DNA of 33,979 bases from Sporotomaculum syntrophicum (GTDB taxonomy: Bacteria > Bacillota > Desulfotomaculia > Desulfotomaculales > Desulfallaceae): NCBI RefSeq assembly GCF_009932395.1, contig NZ_LSRS01000010.1:1991-35969 (forward strand), in the 5' to 3' direction. Below the pieces are notes generated by a model, which was given only the letters and a program-made list of their open reading frames with translations, ran no database searches and was not told the origin of the DNA. The translations under genes were made by a program, and so were the position numbers. How positions within the stretch are numbered: the first letter of the stretch is position 1; each line of letters starts with the position of its first letter. Below are positions 19,657 to 28,438 of this stretch, one piece after another.

Positions 19657-19683
19657 GGCACTGCAAAAAAAAAATGCAGTGCC
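19657..19683 (-). promoter_or_regulatory. greA leader hairpin with an all-U loop (attenuator candidate)
   Basis: In the greA transcript GGCACUGCA (19683-19675) can pair perfectly with UGCAGUGCC (19665-19657) around nine U. Just before it, CAGUG can instead pair with CACUG inside the first arm, giving a short stem followed by CA and ten U, a weak terminator. The two foldings exclude each other. Confidence 0.45.
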
Positions 19684-19708
19684 CCAGTTCTCACTGTTCA
19701 TCCATAAT

Positions 19709-19737
19709 ATTATAAGTATGTCATTATTTTTTGTCAA
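19709..19737 (-). promoter_or_regulatory. Perfect-consensus promoter of greA-lysS
   Basis: Minus strand TTGACA (19732-19737), 17 bp, TATAAT (19709-19714). The start falls near 19702. It is the main content of the 337-base gene-free stretch 19536-19872, together with the dusB terminator and the leader hairpin; no gene is seen there. Confidence 0.9.
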
Positions 19738-19840
19738 GACTTGTAGGAACCTACGGAACAAACACTTTCCGGTACAGATGGAGCATGAGGCAGCAGTATT
19801 TATTTCGTCAGTTAAAACTATCCCCACCTTCAATAGGCCT

Positions 19841-19874
19841 TAAATAAAAATAAACCGGCTTAATACCACCGGTT
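19841..19874 (-). terminator. Terminator of dusB
   Basis: Minus strand AACCGG and CCGGTT form a 6-bp stem around ten bases, followed by TATTTTTATTT. The stem starts at the dusB stop codon. Confidence 0.75.
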
Positions 19875-20919
19875 ATTGAAAACTCTTTAGATCTGCTACT
19901 GGGAAATCAGTATTTCGCTCTGGTGAAAGCAATTCCCAAAAATCCTCTGTGTAAAATTTATAACTGCAACCGTAATTAATCCGAGCCCGCAGGCCAGCTG
20001 CACCGCGCAAACCCTTTATATACCAAGCTAGATGCTTGCGCATCTCTCGGTTAGCCACGTCCTCACCCTTGGTTTCAACCAGTAACTTATAGTGTCGTAT
20101 AGCAGTTTCTTGCCGCATTTGTAGCGTGGGGCAGGGCAGCAGCTCGCCGGTTGCTAAGTAGTGAACAGTGCTACTGAATAGCCAGGGATTACCCGCAGCT
20201 GCCCGGCCAATCATCACAGCATGGCAGCCTGTTTCCTTAAGCATACGCTCAGCATCCTCAGGTGTACGTACATCCCCGTTACCTATTACCGGCACGCTTA
20301 CAGCTTCACATACCTGTCTTATTATCCCCCAGTCCGCCTCACCACTATAAAACTGCTCCCTGGTACGTCCGTGCACCGCTACCGCCGCTGCCCCGGCCTG
20401 CACCACCAAGCGAGCCAGTTCCACCGCATTGACCGACGTATCGTCCCAACCTTTGCGCATCTTTACCGTTACCGGGCAATCTACCCGGTTTACTATCGCC
20501 TCCACAATACGCGCCGCCAGCTCAGGATGGCGCATAAGTGACGCACCTTCACCGTTTCTTACTATTTTAGGCGTAGGACATCCCATGTTGATATCAATAA
20601 TATCAGCCCCTCGATCTGCTACAATTTCAGCCGCACGAACCATATACTCCACCTGGCTACCGAAAATCTGCACACAAATAGGTCCCGTTTCACCGCTCAA
20701 GTTTAATAACAAATTAGTCTTCGGGTTACCGTAAATAAGAGCCTGGTCACTAATCATTTCAGTGTAAACCAGGCCACAGCCATGTTCAGCAGCCAACATC
20801 CGAAAGGCTCGATCAGTTACCCCCGCCATGGGAGCCGCCACCACAGGATTGGCTAACACCAAATGGCCTATTGAAAAGCAAGTTTTGTTTGATTGTTCAG
20901 ACATTGGTAGTTTGTACAA
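19873..20919 (-). CDS. dusB: tRNA-dihydrouridine synthase DusB family
   Basis: 348-residue FMN enzyme that reduces uridines in the tRNA D-loop. A TIM barrel begins with PVVAAPMAGVTDRAFRML. The signature INMGCPTPKIVRNGEGASL holds the catalytic cysteine, and FMN-binding parts follow in VKMRKGW, VHGRTREQ, IGNGDV and MIGRAAAGNPWLF. The start is most likely TTG at 20919 with AAAGGA upstream; the ATG five codons later has no such site. It lies between coaX and greA and has its own terminator. Confidence 0.95.
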   Translation of the reverse strand: MYKLPMSEQSNKTCFSIGHLVLANPVVAAPMAGVTDRAFRMLAAEHGCGLVYTEMISDQALIYGNPKTNLLLNLSGETGPICVQIFGSQVEYMVRAAEIVADRGADIIDINMGCPTPKIVRNGEGASLMRHPELAARIVEAIVNRVDCPVTVKMRKGWDDTSVNAVELARLVVQAGAAAVAVHGRTREQFYSGEADWGIIRQVCEAVSVPVIGNGDVRTPEDAERMLKETGCHAVMIGRAAAGNPWLFSSTVHYLATGELLPCPTLQMRQETAIRHYKLLVETKGEDVANREMRKHLAWYIKGLRGAAGLRARINYGCSYKFYTEDFWELLSPERNTDFPVADLKSFQ

Positions 20920-21006
20920 ATATTCTTCATCCTTTAAAGGGCCGAAAATACCTCCAGCGTCTGCGGCTAGCTTGATTAAGAAAATTTGTGAAGGTAATGT
21001 TCTTAA

Positions 21007-21786
21007 TTAGGTTCCGGACATTTTTTGGTTCCGCTCATAAATAATCCGCAAGCCATTTAATGTAATAAATTTATCTACCCGGTCAATAATAGAAGTTTCA
21101 ACAGCAATCAATTCAGCCAAACCACCAGTAGCAACAACAAAAGGATCGCCACCAATTTCCATTTTCATTCGGCGGACAATTTCGTTTACTTGTCCCACAA
21201 AACCGTAAATTATACCCGATTGCATACTATTTACAGTGTTTTTACCTATAATTGAAGGTGGTTTGTGCAGTTCTACCCGGGGCAGTTTAGCCGCCCGGGC
21301 AAACAACGCCTCAGTGGATATGCCAATTCCCGGAGCAATAGCCCCACCTAAATATTCTCCTTTATCCGATACTACACAAAATGTTGTAGCAGTACCGAAA
21401 TCCACAATAATCAAAGGACCACCGTACTGTTCGTACCCGGCCACAGCATTAACAATACGGTCGGCACCTACTTCACGCGGGTTATCATATTTAATGGGCA
21501 TACCAGTTTTTGTACCCGGGCCCACCGTATAGGGGGTTAAGCCAAAGCATTTCTGGCAAGTCCTTTCCAGCGTCGGGTTAACCGTAGGCACCACTGAAGA
21601 TAATATCGTACCCTTGATATCAGTCATGGACACTGTGGACGATTGAAATAGTTCCCTCAACAACACACCAAACTCATCAGACGTGCGGTGGGGAGCGGTA
21701 GACAGCCGCCAGTGTTCCACCAATTCTTGCTCCTTAAAAACACCCAACACAATATTTGTATTACCTACATCAAATACCAGTATCAC
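21007..21786 (-). CDS. coaX: Type III pantothenate kinase
   Basis: First step of coenzyme A synthesis; the ASKHA-fold family needs potassium and is not inhibited by CoA. The N-terminal phosphate loop [13 protein letters not shown] follows the start at once. [13 protein letters not shown] and [12 protein letters not shown] are the other family motifs. The start is GTG 21786 with AGAGGGGG nine bases upstream, giving 259 residues, the usual size; a longer frame to 21864 would add 26 unrelated residues. dusB follows at 87 bases. Confidence 0.96.
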   Translation of the reverse strand: MILVFDVGNTNIVLGVFKEQELVEHWRLSTAPHRTSDEFGVLLRELFQSSTVSMTDIKGTILSSVVPTVNPTLERTCQKCFGLTPYTVGPGTKTGMPIKYDNPREVGADRIVNAVAGYEQYGGPLIIVDFGTATTFCVVSDKGEYLGGAIAPGIGISTEALFARAAKLPRVELHKPPSIIGKNTVNSMQSGIIYGFVGQVNEIVRRMKMEIGGDPFVVATGGLAELIAVETSIIDRVDKFITLNGLRIIYERNQKMSGT

Positions 21787-21936
21787 CGGGCTGTTCCCCC
21801 TCTTGTTTCTATTGACACTCTTTAGAACTATGACAATTTTAACAAAACCAGTGCCTGCACGCAATATACTCGTACCGTTAGAATCATACTATTGCTATAT
21901 AACACGATACAACATACCTAAAATCCGAACTTAATG

Positions 21937-21976
21937 AAATAAAGTAGCGCCACGGAAAATTGCTGCAGCACTACTT
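21937..21976 (-). terminator. Terminator of the accessory flavin/ECF operon
   Basis: Minus strand AAGTAGTGC and GCGCTACTT form a 9-bp stem with one G-U pair around 17 bases, followed by TATTTCATT. The stem overlaps the stop codon of the kinase-like gene and separates the operon from coaX. Confidence 0.7.
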
Positions 21977-22720
21977 ACTCGAGTTGAATATATTTAATTC
22001 TCCGCCTAATTCCTCAATTTTAGCAAGTAGATAAGGACGTTGCTTTTCCCTTCTTTCTGCAGCAGCCTTCATCTCTTCTATTAAATAGTATTGTATGGCC
22101 TGATAATCCAGCTGATAATTGTTTGTATTGGCATTTAATTTACTATAGTTCTCAACTAATAAAGAACAAATTCTAAATTTCCACTGTGTAAACATTGGGT
22201 CATTATTTAATATAAAAGCACAGAGGCCTCCTAAATCCCTTTCCGGAGGATGATAACATACTTCTTCAAAATCCAAACCATAGAAATTATTTTCACCGGT
22301 GAAGACAAAATTTCGCAGGTTTAAGTCAGATTTACACAGACAATTGCTATCTGCATGTCTTATAGTACCGTGCAACTGATATAACCACCTGGCAAGATGA
22401 TTAACCCAATCCTGGTGGTTAATATTTGTATCGCTCAACAGGTCTGTTAACAGAATTCCATCAATATATTCCATAATAATTATATTATTATCATTCCAAA
22501 TAATTTGCGGAACTAAAAGCCCCCAGTTTCTAAGACTATTAATAATAAAAGCCTCGTTCCCTGCCTTTGGCTTTTCATATTTCTTAACTATAAATTTCAT
22601 TTTTAGGTTATCCTGGTTAATAACCTCAACCAGGTAGACGTTATTTCGGAAGCTTTTTTTATGGTGATAGTTCAAGAGCTTAACATTTAAATATTTTTCC
22701 AGCTTAAACTTCCATTCCAT
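21971..22720 (-). CDS. Kinase-fold protein (APH/Bud32-like), function unknown
   Basis: 249 residues with the outline of a small protein-kinase-like or aminoglycoside-phosphotransferase-like enzyme: a strand with lysines IVKKYEK (44-50), MEYIDG (83-88) as hinge, SDLNLRNF (131-138) in place of the HxDxxxxN catalytic loop, and GLDFEEV (148-154) as the metal aspartate. Catalytic residues D132, N137 and D150 are kept, so it may be active. The substrate cannot be told. It overlaps the MobB-like gene by 17 bases and ends the operon, so its role is likely tied to that protein or to the flavin/ECF system. Resistance to an antibiotic is not indicated. Confidence 0.7.
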   Translation of the reverse strand: MEWKFKLEKYLNVKLLNYHHKKSFRNNVYLVEVINQDNLKMKFIVKKYEKPKAGNEAFIINSLRNWGLLVPQIIWNDNNIIIMEYIDGILLTDLLSDTNINHQDWVNHLARWLYQLHGTIRHADSNCLCKSDLNLRNFVFTGENNFYGLDFEEVCYHPPERDLGGLCAFILNNDPMFTQWKFRICSLLVENYSKLNANTNNYQLDYQAIQYYLIEEMKAAAERREKQRPYLLAKIEELGGELNIFNSSK

Positions 22721-23471
22721 TATTTCTCTTCCTTATTTCTATAAAAAATTCTTTGTCCCCGTCATAGCTATCCAGATTAGCTAAAACTTTTATTAACGTG
22801 TTTTTGATGTGCATTTGCCGTAGATAATCTACTGACAATTCCTGCCCACCAACATCAATAACTACCTCATTTTTAGCTAAACATTCTGTACCTGTGGCTT
22901 TGCCACGTAATATTCGAGAAGCCAGGTCGCGGCAGCTAACACCGCAGGCATGGCATTGCTTCACTTCATGTATAAATGGTAAGCAACTCGTCATTTTATC
23001 TTCAATTAAATCAACTAGTCTTTCAACATCCGAGAGAGCATTTATAACGGGTATATCATTATAATTTGATAATCTATTTGATATACGGCCGGATATGGCA
23101 AAAACCAAATCATTTAAACCTTCCTCAACCTCAGCTTCATCCCCGGCACAGAGAATTTTAGGAATCAACGTATCGGAAATTCCTTCGATAACTACATAAT
23201 CCTGGTCAAAAAAAGTTAATATTTCTTCAATGCTAAGCTGACGGGGAATAAGCACATCTGTCTCTCTTAATCCCCTGGCAACTACCATTTCCGCACCGGC
23301 CTGCCTGTGCCGCCAGGTATTAGTGCCCGGGGTATCTATGGCAAAACCTTGAAAATGAATATTTTTAATTGACCCCACCCGGTAACCTCTCCGCATCAGT
23401 TCTCTGATGATCCCTTCCACGGTCGTGGTTTTGCCGGATTGGGAAACCCCGAAAACAGAAAATACCTTCAC
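22704..23471 (-). CDS. MobB-like P-loop protein with cysteine cluster
   Basis: 255 residues. The N-terminal half resembles MobB, the GTP-binding adaptor of molybdopterin-guanine dinucleotide synthesis: VFSVFGVSQSGKTTTVEGII holds the P-loop, and IKNIHFQGFAIDTPGTNT holds the switch-like histidine/aspartate part. The C-terminal part has four cysteines in a spaced group (C173, C176, C180, C197), as in an iron-sulfur or zinc site, not found in plain MobB. The start is GTG 23471 with AAGGAG nine bases upstream; an ATG at 23507 would overlap the preceding gene. No MobA or other cofactor gene lies in the window, so a molybdenum-cofactor role is only a possibility. Confidence 0.75.
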   Translation of the reverse strand: MKVFSVFGVSQSGKTTTVEGIIRELMRRGYRVGSIKNIHFQGFAIDTPGTNTWRHRQAGAEMVVARGLRETDVLIPRQLSIEEILTFFDQDYVVIEGISDTLIPKILCAGDEAEVEEGLNDLVFAISGRISNRLSNYNDIPVINALSDVERLVDLIEDKMTSCLPFIHEVKQCHACGVSCRDLASRILRGKATGTECLAKNEVVIDVGGQELSVDYLRQMHIKNTLIKVLANLDSYDGDKEFFIEIRKRNNGMEV

Positions 23472-23487
23472 AATGGGCCACTCCTTT

Positions 23488-23868
23488 TTAATTTGTAATG
23501 GTGTCAACTTGTTTTTTTTGACCTTTTATTGTAATCATTAACCGGTTTGGCGCACAAAACGAAGTTTGACCAGGCCTACTCAGCCAACCTGTTTTTACGC
23601 AAATCTGATTTGGACAGTCGGCTTCTTTAACCCTAGCTTGTCCGTCTTTTATTTCCACCGTATTGTAATGACCATTTCGATCTGTAATCTTAATTCGTTT
23701 ATATCGTACAGTTGATAGGTCTATTTTTTGGTTCAAATCACCCTCTCGGCTTATCTCCAAAACCAGATCATCCACCGCCTCCCGCTGGTTTATTAAATAG
23801 CTTGCTGTAATACTTATAATGGTTAGCATTAATAGACCCAGGGTTATATATATATTGATGTTTTTCAT
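23488..23868 (-). CDS. NusG domain II-like membrane-anchored protein
   Basis: 126 residues. One N-terminal membrane segment (about 7-25) leaves the rest outside the cytosol. The domain ends with the characteristic DCPNQICVKTGWLSRPGQ and then FCAPNRLMITI, typical of the NusG-domain-II family of secreted proteins that recur near flavin-transfer and Rnf-like genes in Firmicutes. Three cysteines are available for disulfide or metal binding. Unrelated to NusG's transcription role. It sits between ecfT (5 bases) and the MobB-like gene (16 bases). Confidence 0.85.
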   Translation of the reverse strand: MKNINIYITLGLLMLTIISITASYLINQREAVDDLVLEISREGDLNQKIDLSTVRYKRIKITDRNGHYNTVEIKDGQARVKEADCPNQICVKTGWLSRPGQTSFCAPNRLMITIKGQKKQVDTITN

Positions 23869-23873
23869 TTATG

Positions 23874-24629
23874 TCACCGAATAATAGACAGAGTTAGTAC
23901 GACCAGCGTTATACTTAAAGATAATATAGTTATTAAGTAATCTAATGAGTTATATTTCAAAACACGCAGGTACGTTCTACGGGGATAAAGCCTGAATCCC
24001 CTGGCCTCCATAGAAATAGCCAGTTGATTAGCTTTAAGCAATACATTGCTCACCAAAGGCGAAAAGATGTAGGTAAAAACCTTGATTTTTTTACCCCAGG
24101 CTACCTTTTGCATGTCAACACCCCGCAATTGTATAGCAATCAAGGTATCCTTAGCCTCTTGAACGAAGACAGGCAAAAAGCGCAACGCTATTAAAACCAT
24201 AAAGGCTATTTCATATGGAATTTTTAATTCTACTAGAGCTAACACATAATCCCTGGAGTTGCTAGTGGCAATAATCATTGCCGATCCGAACAATATCAGC
24301 ATTCTTAGTAAAACGCAGCTAGCGGAGCTTACCCCCCCGGTGGTAAGGATGTGCACATCCCCAAAGGCAACGAGTACCTGACCGTGGCCGGTGAAGGCAC
24401 TCTGTATAAACAGTAGTACAAATAATACAGGCAATAAACGGCGAAATTTGTAAATTAAGCTAATATACTTAACCTGAAATATCTGCAGCAAGAGCAATGT
24501 AATAATCAATACTATAAGCAACAGCCCCGGGGTATTAAAAAAAACAGCCAATGTAGACAGACATAACACAATAACTATTTTAGCCCTTGGGTCAAGGTTA
24601 ATCATTTTTACTGCTAGTTTAACACCCAT
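23874..24629 (-). CDS. ecfT: ECF transporter transmembrane component EcfT
   Basis: 251-residue membrane coupling subunit of an energy-coupling-factor transporter, with several hydrophobic segments. The two coupling-helix motifs are present: IQLRGVD (near 170) and MEARGFR (near 210), which contact the two ATPases. The ATG at 24629 lies inside the end of the preceding ATPase gene (11-base overlap), indicating coupled synthesis. The dedicated set S-A-A-T in this operon makes it a group I ECF system. Confidence 0.93.
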   Translation of the reverse strand: MGVKLAVKMINLDPRAKIVIVLCLSTLAVFFNTPGLLLIVLIITLLLLQIFQVKYISLIYKFRRLLPVLFVLLFIQSAFTGHGQVLVAFGDVHILTTGGVSSASCVLLRMLILFGSAMIIATSNSRDYVLALVELKIPYEIAFMVLIALRFLPVFVQEAKDTLIAIQLRGVDMQKVAWGKKIKVFTYIFSPLVSNVLLKANQLAISMEARGFRLYPRRTYLRVLKYNSLDYLITILSLSITLVVLTLSIIR

Positions 24630-25284
24630 TTTCTTTTAACCGTCCATTTTCGAGGATCAGTATACGTGAGGCATATCTATCAATAAAGTTGCTGTCATGA
24701 CTAATCATGAATACACCCCGCTTTGATGCCACTAATTTTAGCAGACATTCTCCCAATAAATGTTTACGGTAGGCATCTAGTCCTGTGGTAGGCTCATCAA
24801 GAACCAGTAACTCGGGTTCCAACACTAACACTGCTGCAATAGCCAGGCGCCTTTTCTCACCCTCGCTTAATTGCAGAGGAAAATTTTGGGCCAGGTGTTC
24901 CAATTCAAAGTATGCCAGGTTCTCTTTAACTAACCTCTGCACCTCATGTTCAGGTAATTCAAGATTCTGTAACCCAAAGCCAATCTCTTCAGATACTGTG
25001 GGACAAAAGAGTTGTTTTTCCGGATTTTGAAAAACGTATCCCACCAATCGACCAATTTGAGCTAATGCCATACTGGACATATTTTGCCCTTTCAAGGTGA
25101 TATGGCCTGTTGATGGTGCCAGTATGCCCACCATTAACTTGGACAAGGTTGTCTTACCAACACCGTTGGGACCGGTTAGTGCAGTGATACCTTCTTTATG
25201 AATGCTAAAATTAATATCGTTCAATAGAGGTTTTTTTTGTCCGGGATAACTAAAACCTACCTGAACCATTTTCATAAAAATCAT
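24619..25284 (-). CDS. ECF transporter ATPase (second)
   Basis: 221-residue ABC ATPase. Walker A GPNGVGKTT, Q-loop VFQNPEKQLF, signature LSEGEKRRLAIA, Walker B LLVLDEPTTGLD and switch histidine in MISHDSNF are all present, so it should hydrolyse ATP. The Q-loop form with NPxxQ is typical of EcfA. It is short for the family and stops soon after the H-loop. GGGGAT precedes the ATG. Confidence 0.92.
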   Translation of the reverse strand: MIFMKMVQVGFSYPGQKKPLLNDINFSIHKEGITALTGPNGVGKTTLSKLMVGILAPSTGHITLKGQNMSSMALAQIGRLVGYVFQNPEKQLFCPTVSEEIGFGLQNLELPEHEVQRLVKENLAYFELEHLAQNFPLQLSEGEKRRLAIAAVLVLEPELLVLDEPTTGLDAYRKHLLGECLLKLVASKRGVFMISHDSNFIDRYASRILILENGRLKENGC

Positions 25285-25308
25285 TTTTTATCCCCATCAA
25301 AACTTAAT

Positions 25309-26037
25309 TTATATCAACAATTTATGTCTGGCTAATAACTCCTTATCCTGTAGTATAGAGGCAGGTCCATCGTTAACCAACATACCATCTTCAAGCAGTA
25401 ATACCCTGTCGGCAATAGTTACTGCTTCCAAATCATGTTCCACAATGATTATGGTCTTGCCCTGCCGGCACAGCTCCAATAAAATCTCAATAACATTTTC
25501 TTTAACCGCTGCATCTAGCTGTGCCAGCACTTCGTCCAGCACTAATATCGACGGGTCCAGGGTTAAAACCGAGGCCATTGCTACTAAATGTTTTTGACCA
25601 CCGGATAAGTTATTGGTATTTTCGTAACGTAAATGGTTAATTCCCACCATATCAATGACGGCATCCACCCGGTATCTGATTTGTTCCGGTGGCAAACATA
25701 AATTTTCCGGTGCAAAGGCTATTTCATCTTCTACAATGGGTGAGAACAACTGGGTATCGGCATCCTGAAATACTATGCCCACCTCCAGAGCCAGCCGGGC
25801 AATTTTACATTTTGCAGTATCCTGGCCATTAATAAGCACCTGCCCGGTCATTTCACCGCCAAAATAGTGGGGAATTATGCCCCCTAAACATAAACAGAGA
25901 GTGCTTTTACCTGAGCCACTTAAACCTAAAACCGCCACAATCTGACCCTGCTCCACTGTAAAGTTCAAATCTTTAAGAATATGTTTCCCACCTTTTTGGT
26001 AGCAGTAACTCAGATTATTAACTACCACTGCAGACAT
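25309..26037 (-). CDS. ECF transporter ATPase (first)
   Basis: 242-residue ABC ATPase with Walker A GLSGSGKST, Q-loop VFQDADTQLF, signature LSGGQKHLVAMA and Walker B ILVLDEVLAQLD, where DEV replaces the more common DEP, and H-loop IIVEHDLE. With the second ATPase it should form the heterodimer of a group I ECF transporter. Its ATG overlaps the stop codon of the preceding gene (TAATG), so the two are translationally coupled. Confidence 0.92.
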   Translation of the reverse strand: MSAVVVNNLSYCYQKGGKHILKDLNFTVEQGQIVAVLGLSGSGKSTLCLCLGGIIPHYFGGEMTGQVLINGQDTAKCKIARLALEVGIVFQDADTQLFSPIVEDEIAFAPENLCLPPEQIRYRVDAVIDMVGINHLRYENTNNLSGGQKHLVAMASVLTLDPSILVLDEVLAQLDAAVKENVIEILLELCRQGKTIIIVEHDLEAVTIADRVLLLEDGMLVNDGPASILQDKELLARHKLLI

Positions 26038-26543
26038 TAATTAATCTCCAATTCATTTACATATTTTACAGCCCGCAGACCAAACTGATCACCTATAACT
26101 ATTATCCGGAATGGTCCCGTACCGCCTTCACTTTTGCTGCCCAAAGGTTTTCCATCCTGAGCATATACTAACAACACATGATCACGAGACATTATCTCCT
26201 CACTATCAAATACCACGGTGTAACTGTCCAGACCACTGGCAGTAACCTTACTGGTATCCGTTAATACAGCATTTTCAAGGTCGGTTAGAATTTCCCGCAA
26301 CGGCGTACCAGTAAAGACATGAGTTTGGGTTCCTTCGCTGGAGGAGCGAATGGTAACCCGCCTATCAACCGCCGGCATTTCCTTAATCTGTTCTATGGTA
26401 AATGTTTTTACCGGCTCGCCCTTACAGCTAACAGTTAAATTTGCACTTTCCCGGCTATTCGGCGTGTATAGATAGGTCAATACCACGGCTAATACCAGTA
26501 ACAAGCCAATAGACCAATAAACCAACTTATTGTTAATATCCAC
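26037..26543 (-). CDS. Membrane-anchored sulfite-oxidase-fold-like domain, ECF-associated
   Basis: 168 residues: one N-terminal membrane helix (about 8-26), then an extracytosolic domain of about 135 residues. It follows the pattern of the Oxidored_molyb/sulfite-oxidase fold: FTIEQIKEMP, FTGTPLREIL, a GLDSYTVVF strand, VLLVYAQDGKPL, GPFRIIVIG, and a final VKYVNELEI. No cysteine is present in the domain, so it cannot ligate molybdenum the usual way. It lies exactly between the S component and the ATPase genes and is coupled to the latter, so it may be an extracytosolic partner of the transporter. It starts at GTG 26543 with GGAGG upstream. The fold is assigned by eye. Confidence 0.7.
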   Translation of the reverse strand: MDINNKLVYWSIGLLLVLAVVLTYLYTPNSRESANLTVSCKGEPVKTFTIEQIKEMPAVDRRVTIRSSSEGTQTHVFTGTPLREILTDLENAVLTDTSKVTASGLDSYTVVFDSEEIMSRDHVLLVYAQDGKPLGSKSEGGTGPFRIIVIGDQFGLRAVKYVNELEIN

Positions 26544-26605
26544 TTACCTAACAACCTCCCCTACCATCGGGACAACAAATCCTTATCCCAATCCCACCAC
26601 TTACT

Positions 26606-27166
26606 TTAAGCTGTTTTTGAACCAAACCCGGTTTTTTTCAACTGCTGCAATACTTTATAGGCAATAATGCCTCCCAACCCGCCGGATAACGCCCCCACCG
26701 TCAGAGTAAGCATTAAAGGAACAAAAGGTAAACGAAAATACAATATGTTCACAAAAGCAGCGCCACATATATTTGCCAACACCCCGGCAAAAAAAGAACA
26801 AGGCAAACAGCAAATCCTGTGCCTGGTTAACCACAGCATCAGGTCTATAGCCACACCAGGCATAGTATAACTAAGCAGAGTCATCGCTCCATGAGAACCA
26901 AAAACCCCTGTACCAAAGACCATTAAAGCCTGAACAAGTCCGATTAAAGAAGCTGTCCCGAGTTTGCCGGTCAACCCGGCCCCCAGTACCAGCCACATCA
27001 TATAAAATCCACCGGCCACAACTCCGCCGGGAATTAACAATGGACCCGTGATAATATGGGTAATGGGCACAATAATCGGTTTAGTGGCAATGCCCAGAGC
27101 GGAGAGCATAGCCACTACGATTAAATCGAATACAGAAAAGTTGGCGATAAACTTTTGCCAAAACAT
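26606..27166 (-). CDS. ECF transporter S component (substrate unknown)
   Basis: 186-residue very hydrophobic protein with five or six membrane segments. Features such as SALGIATKPIIVPITHIITG, PGGVVAGGFYMMW and a small-residue-rich end (ALSGGLGGIIAY) are in the style of YkoE-like and other S components. Position directly before the ATPase and EcfT genes supports the role. S components bind the transported vitamin or cofactor; with ApbE and FMN-protein neighbours a flavin is a reasonable guess, but the sequence itself does not show the substrate. ATG with GGTGGTGG upstream. Confidence 0.75.
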   Translation of the reverse strand: MFWQKFIANFSVFDLIVVAMLSALGIATKPIIVPITHIITGPLLIPGGVVAGGFYMMWLVLGAGLTGKLGTASLIGLVQALMVFGTGVFGSHGAMTLLSYTMPGVAIDLMLWLTRHRICCLPCSFFAGVLANICGAAFVNILYFRLPFVPLMLTLTVGALSGGLGGIIAYKVLQQLKKTGFGSKTA

Positions 27167-27199
27167 TTTTCCACCACCTATTATGCAAAAGTGGTATAA

Positions 27200-28423
27200 T
27201 TATGGTTTTGCTTTTTCCAAGGCATTATCAACTGCCTCCACAAGACCGATGCAGGTATATGTAGCTCCGGATATGGCATCCACTTCGGTGGATTGACTTT
27301 TTATAATACCGTCCGATATTTTTATAAAAGCTTCTTCATAGTAACCACTGGTTTCATAATGTTCTACAACATCAATTTTTTTGATCCGGCCATCAGCAAC
27401 TTCCACTTGCACCTTCAAACCTGGGGCAAAACCAACTCCAGTACCATAATAAGTTCCATCATGATAAATATTCCGGGGCATTATGACCGCACCGGCACTA
27501 TCAGTAACACCCAGAGCACCAATAAAACCAATACCAACAAAAATGCTCCAAAATATTGTAAAAGCCCCCAGTACATAGGGATAAGTTTTCAGAGGTTTTT
27601 TTACAAAAGTCAGTTCATACGACGGCAAACCCATTGAGCAACTGCCCCCAACACATCTCAGGCAGTGAATACATTCCGCTGAATCGACAACCTCCCGGTC
27701 GCTTGGTTTTATATTAACAGGACAGTTCAAAGAACAGCTCCGGCAGTTGTGGCAAGTTATTGTCCCGCTCCTTTTTAATTGCACAAGACCGGTACCAACT
27801 AATATGCCCTGCAAAGCTCCCAGAGGACAAAGATAACGGCAGAAAAACCGCATAATGAAAAAAGCCCCTATGATAACCAGTAACAAAACCAGAAAGGCAA
27901 AGGGTATCTCCTTATAAGTACCCGGTAAGCCAGGTAAGTTGGCAAAAGCAACCCAAGGATCAAAACCAGTTAGTATACATGACTCTAAAAGTATTTTAGA
28001 AACAAGAATAAAAAATAGTACAAAATATTTGAAGTAGCGCAGCCGGGCATCAATTCCCGGGGGTAGTTCATAGTTTTTGCCAAGGATTTTATGGCCCGCC
28101 TGGCTCGTATAATCGTTTAATGCGCCAAAGGGGCATAGCCAGCCGCAAAAGAAACGGGTGCCCAGCAGTGCCAGCACTATGATAGCTGCAGCTAAAAGAA
28201 ATGCCGGTGCGGTATAATTTAATACATAGCTTTTATCTGTTACCCAATCATACATCATGTTTAATCCCCCAAAGGGGATTAAACTGTGCATGCTGAATAA
28301 CTTAAAGTTTATCAGGCCATTTATATACAACCTATAAAGCACGAAGGAAAGGCAGACTAATAAAAATGTTGCTAACTGCACCGTTAGGCGTAATTTTTCC
28401 AGGTTGCTTTGCTTTTTAGACAA
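27200..28423 (-). CDS. NapH-like iron-sulfur membrane protein fused to an FMN-binding domain
   Basis: 407 residues. Membrane helices are at about 12-31, 70-88, 130-146, 173-192 and 281-304. Two membrane-edge CxxxCP motifs occur (C93/C97, C195/C199), as in NapH/NosR proteins. Two four-cysteine ferredoxin sites follow (224-234 with CHNC and CSLNC; 251-262 with CIHC and CVGGSC). The C-terminal FMN-binding domain (about 310-405) ends with SGATYT at 385-390, the motif where ApbE attaches FMN to threonine. The protein should carry electrons across the membrane from iron-sulfur clusters to a covalent flavin outside. The start is TTG with GGGGTG upstream; the apbE enzyme is in the same operon. Confidence 0.9.
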   Translation of the reverse strand: MSKKQSNLEKLRLTVQLATFLLVCLSFVLYRLYINGLINFKLFSMHSLIPFGGLNMMYDWVTDKSYVLNYTAPAFLLAAAIIVLALLGTRFFCGWLCPFGALNDYTSQAGHKILGKNYELPPGIDARLRYFKYFVLFFILVSKILLESCILTGFDPWVAFANLPGLPGTYKEIPFAFLVLLLVIIGAFFIMRFFCRYLCPLGALQGILVGTGLVQLKRSGTITCHNCRSCSLNCPVNIKPSDREVVDSAECIHCLRCVGGSCSMGLPSYELTFVKKPLKTYPYVLGAFTIFWSIFVGIGFIGALGVTDSAGAVIMPRNIYHDGTYYGTGVGFAPGLKVQVEVADGRIKKIDVVEHYETSGYYEEAFIKISDGIIKSQSTEVDAISGATYTCIGLVEAVDNALEKAKP

Positions 28424-28438
28424 TTAACTACACCCCGG

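Noticed and set aside
19642-19833. Minus-strand 63-codon frame between dusB and greA
   Set aside because: It spans the greA promoter and the U-rich hairpin, with no proper ribosome binding site; the non-coding reading explains it better.
21971-22720. Aminoglycoside resistance gene
   Set aside because: Only the general kinase fold is seen; the operon context is flavin/ECF and the catalytic loop differs from known resistance enzymes.
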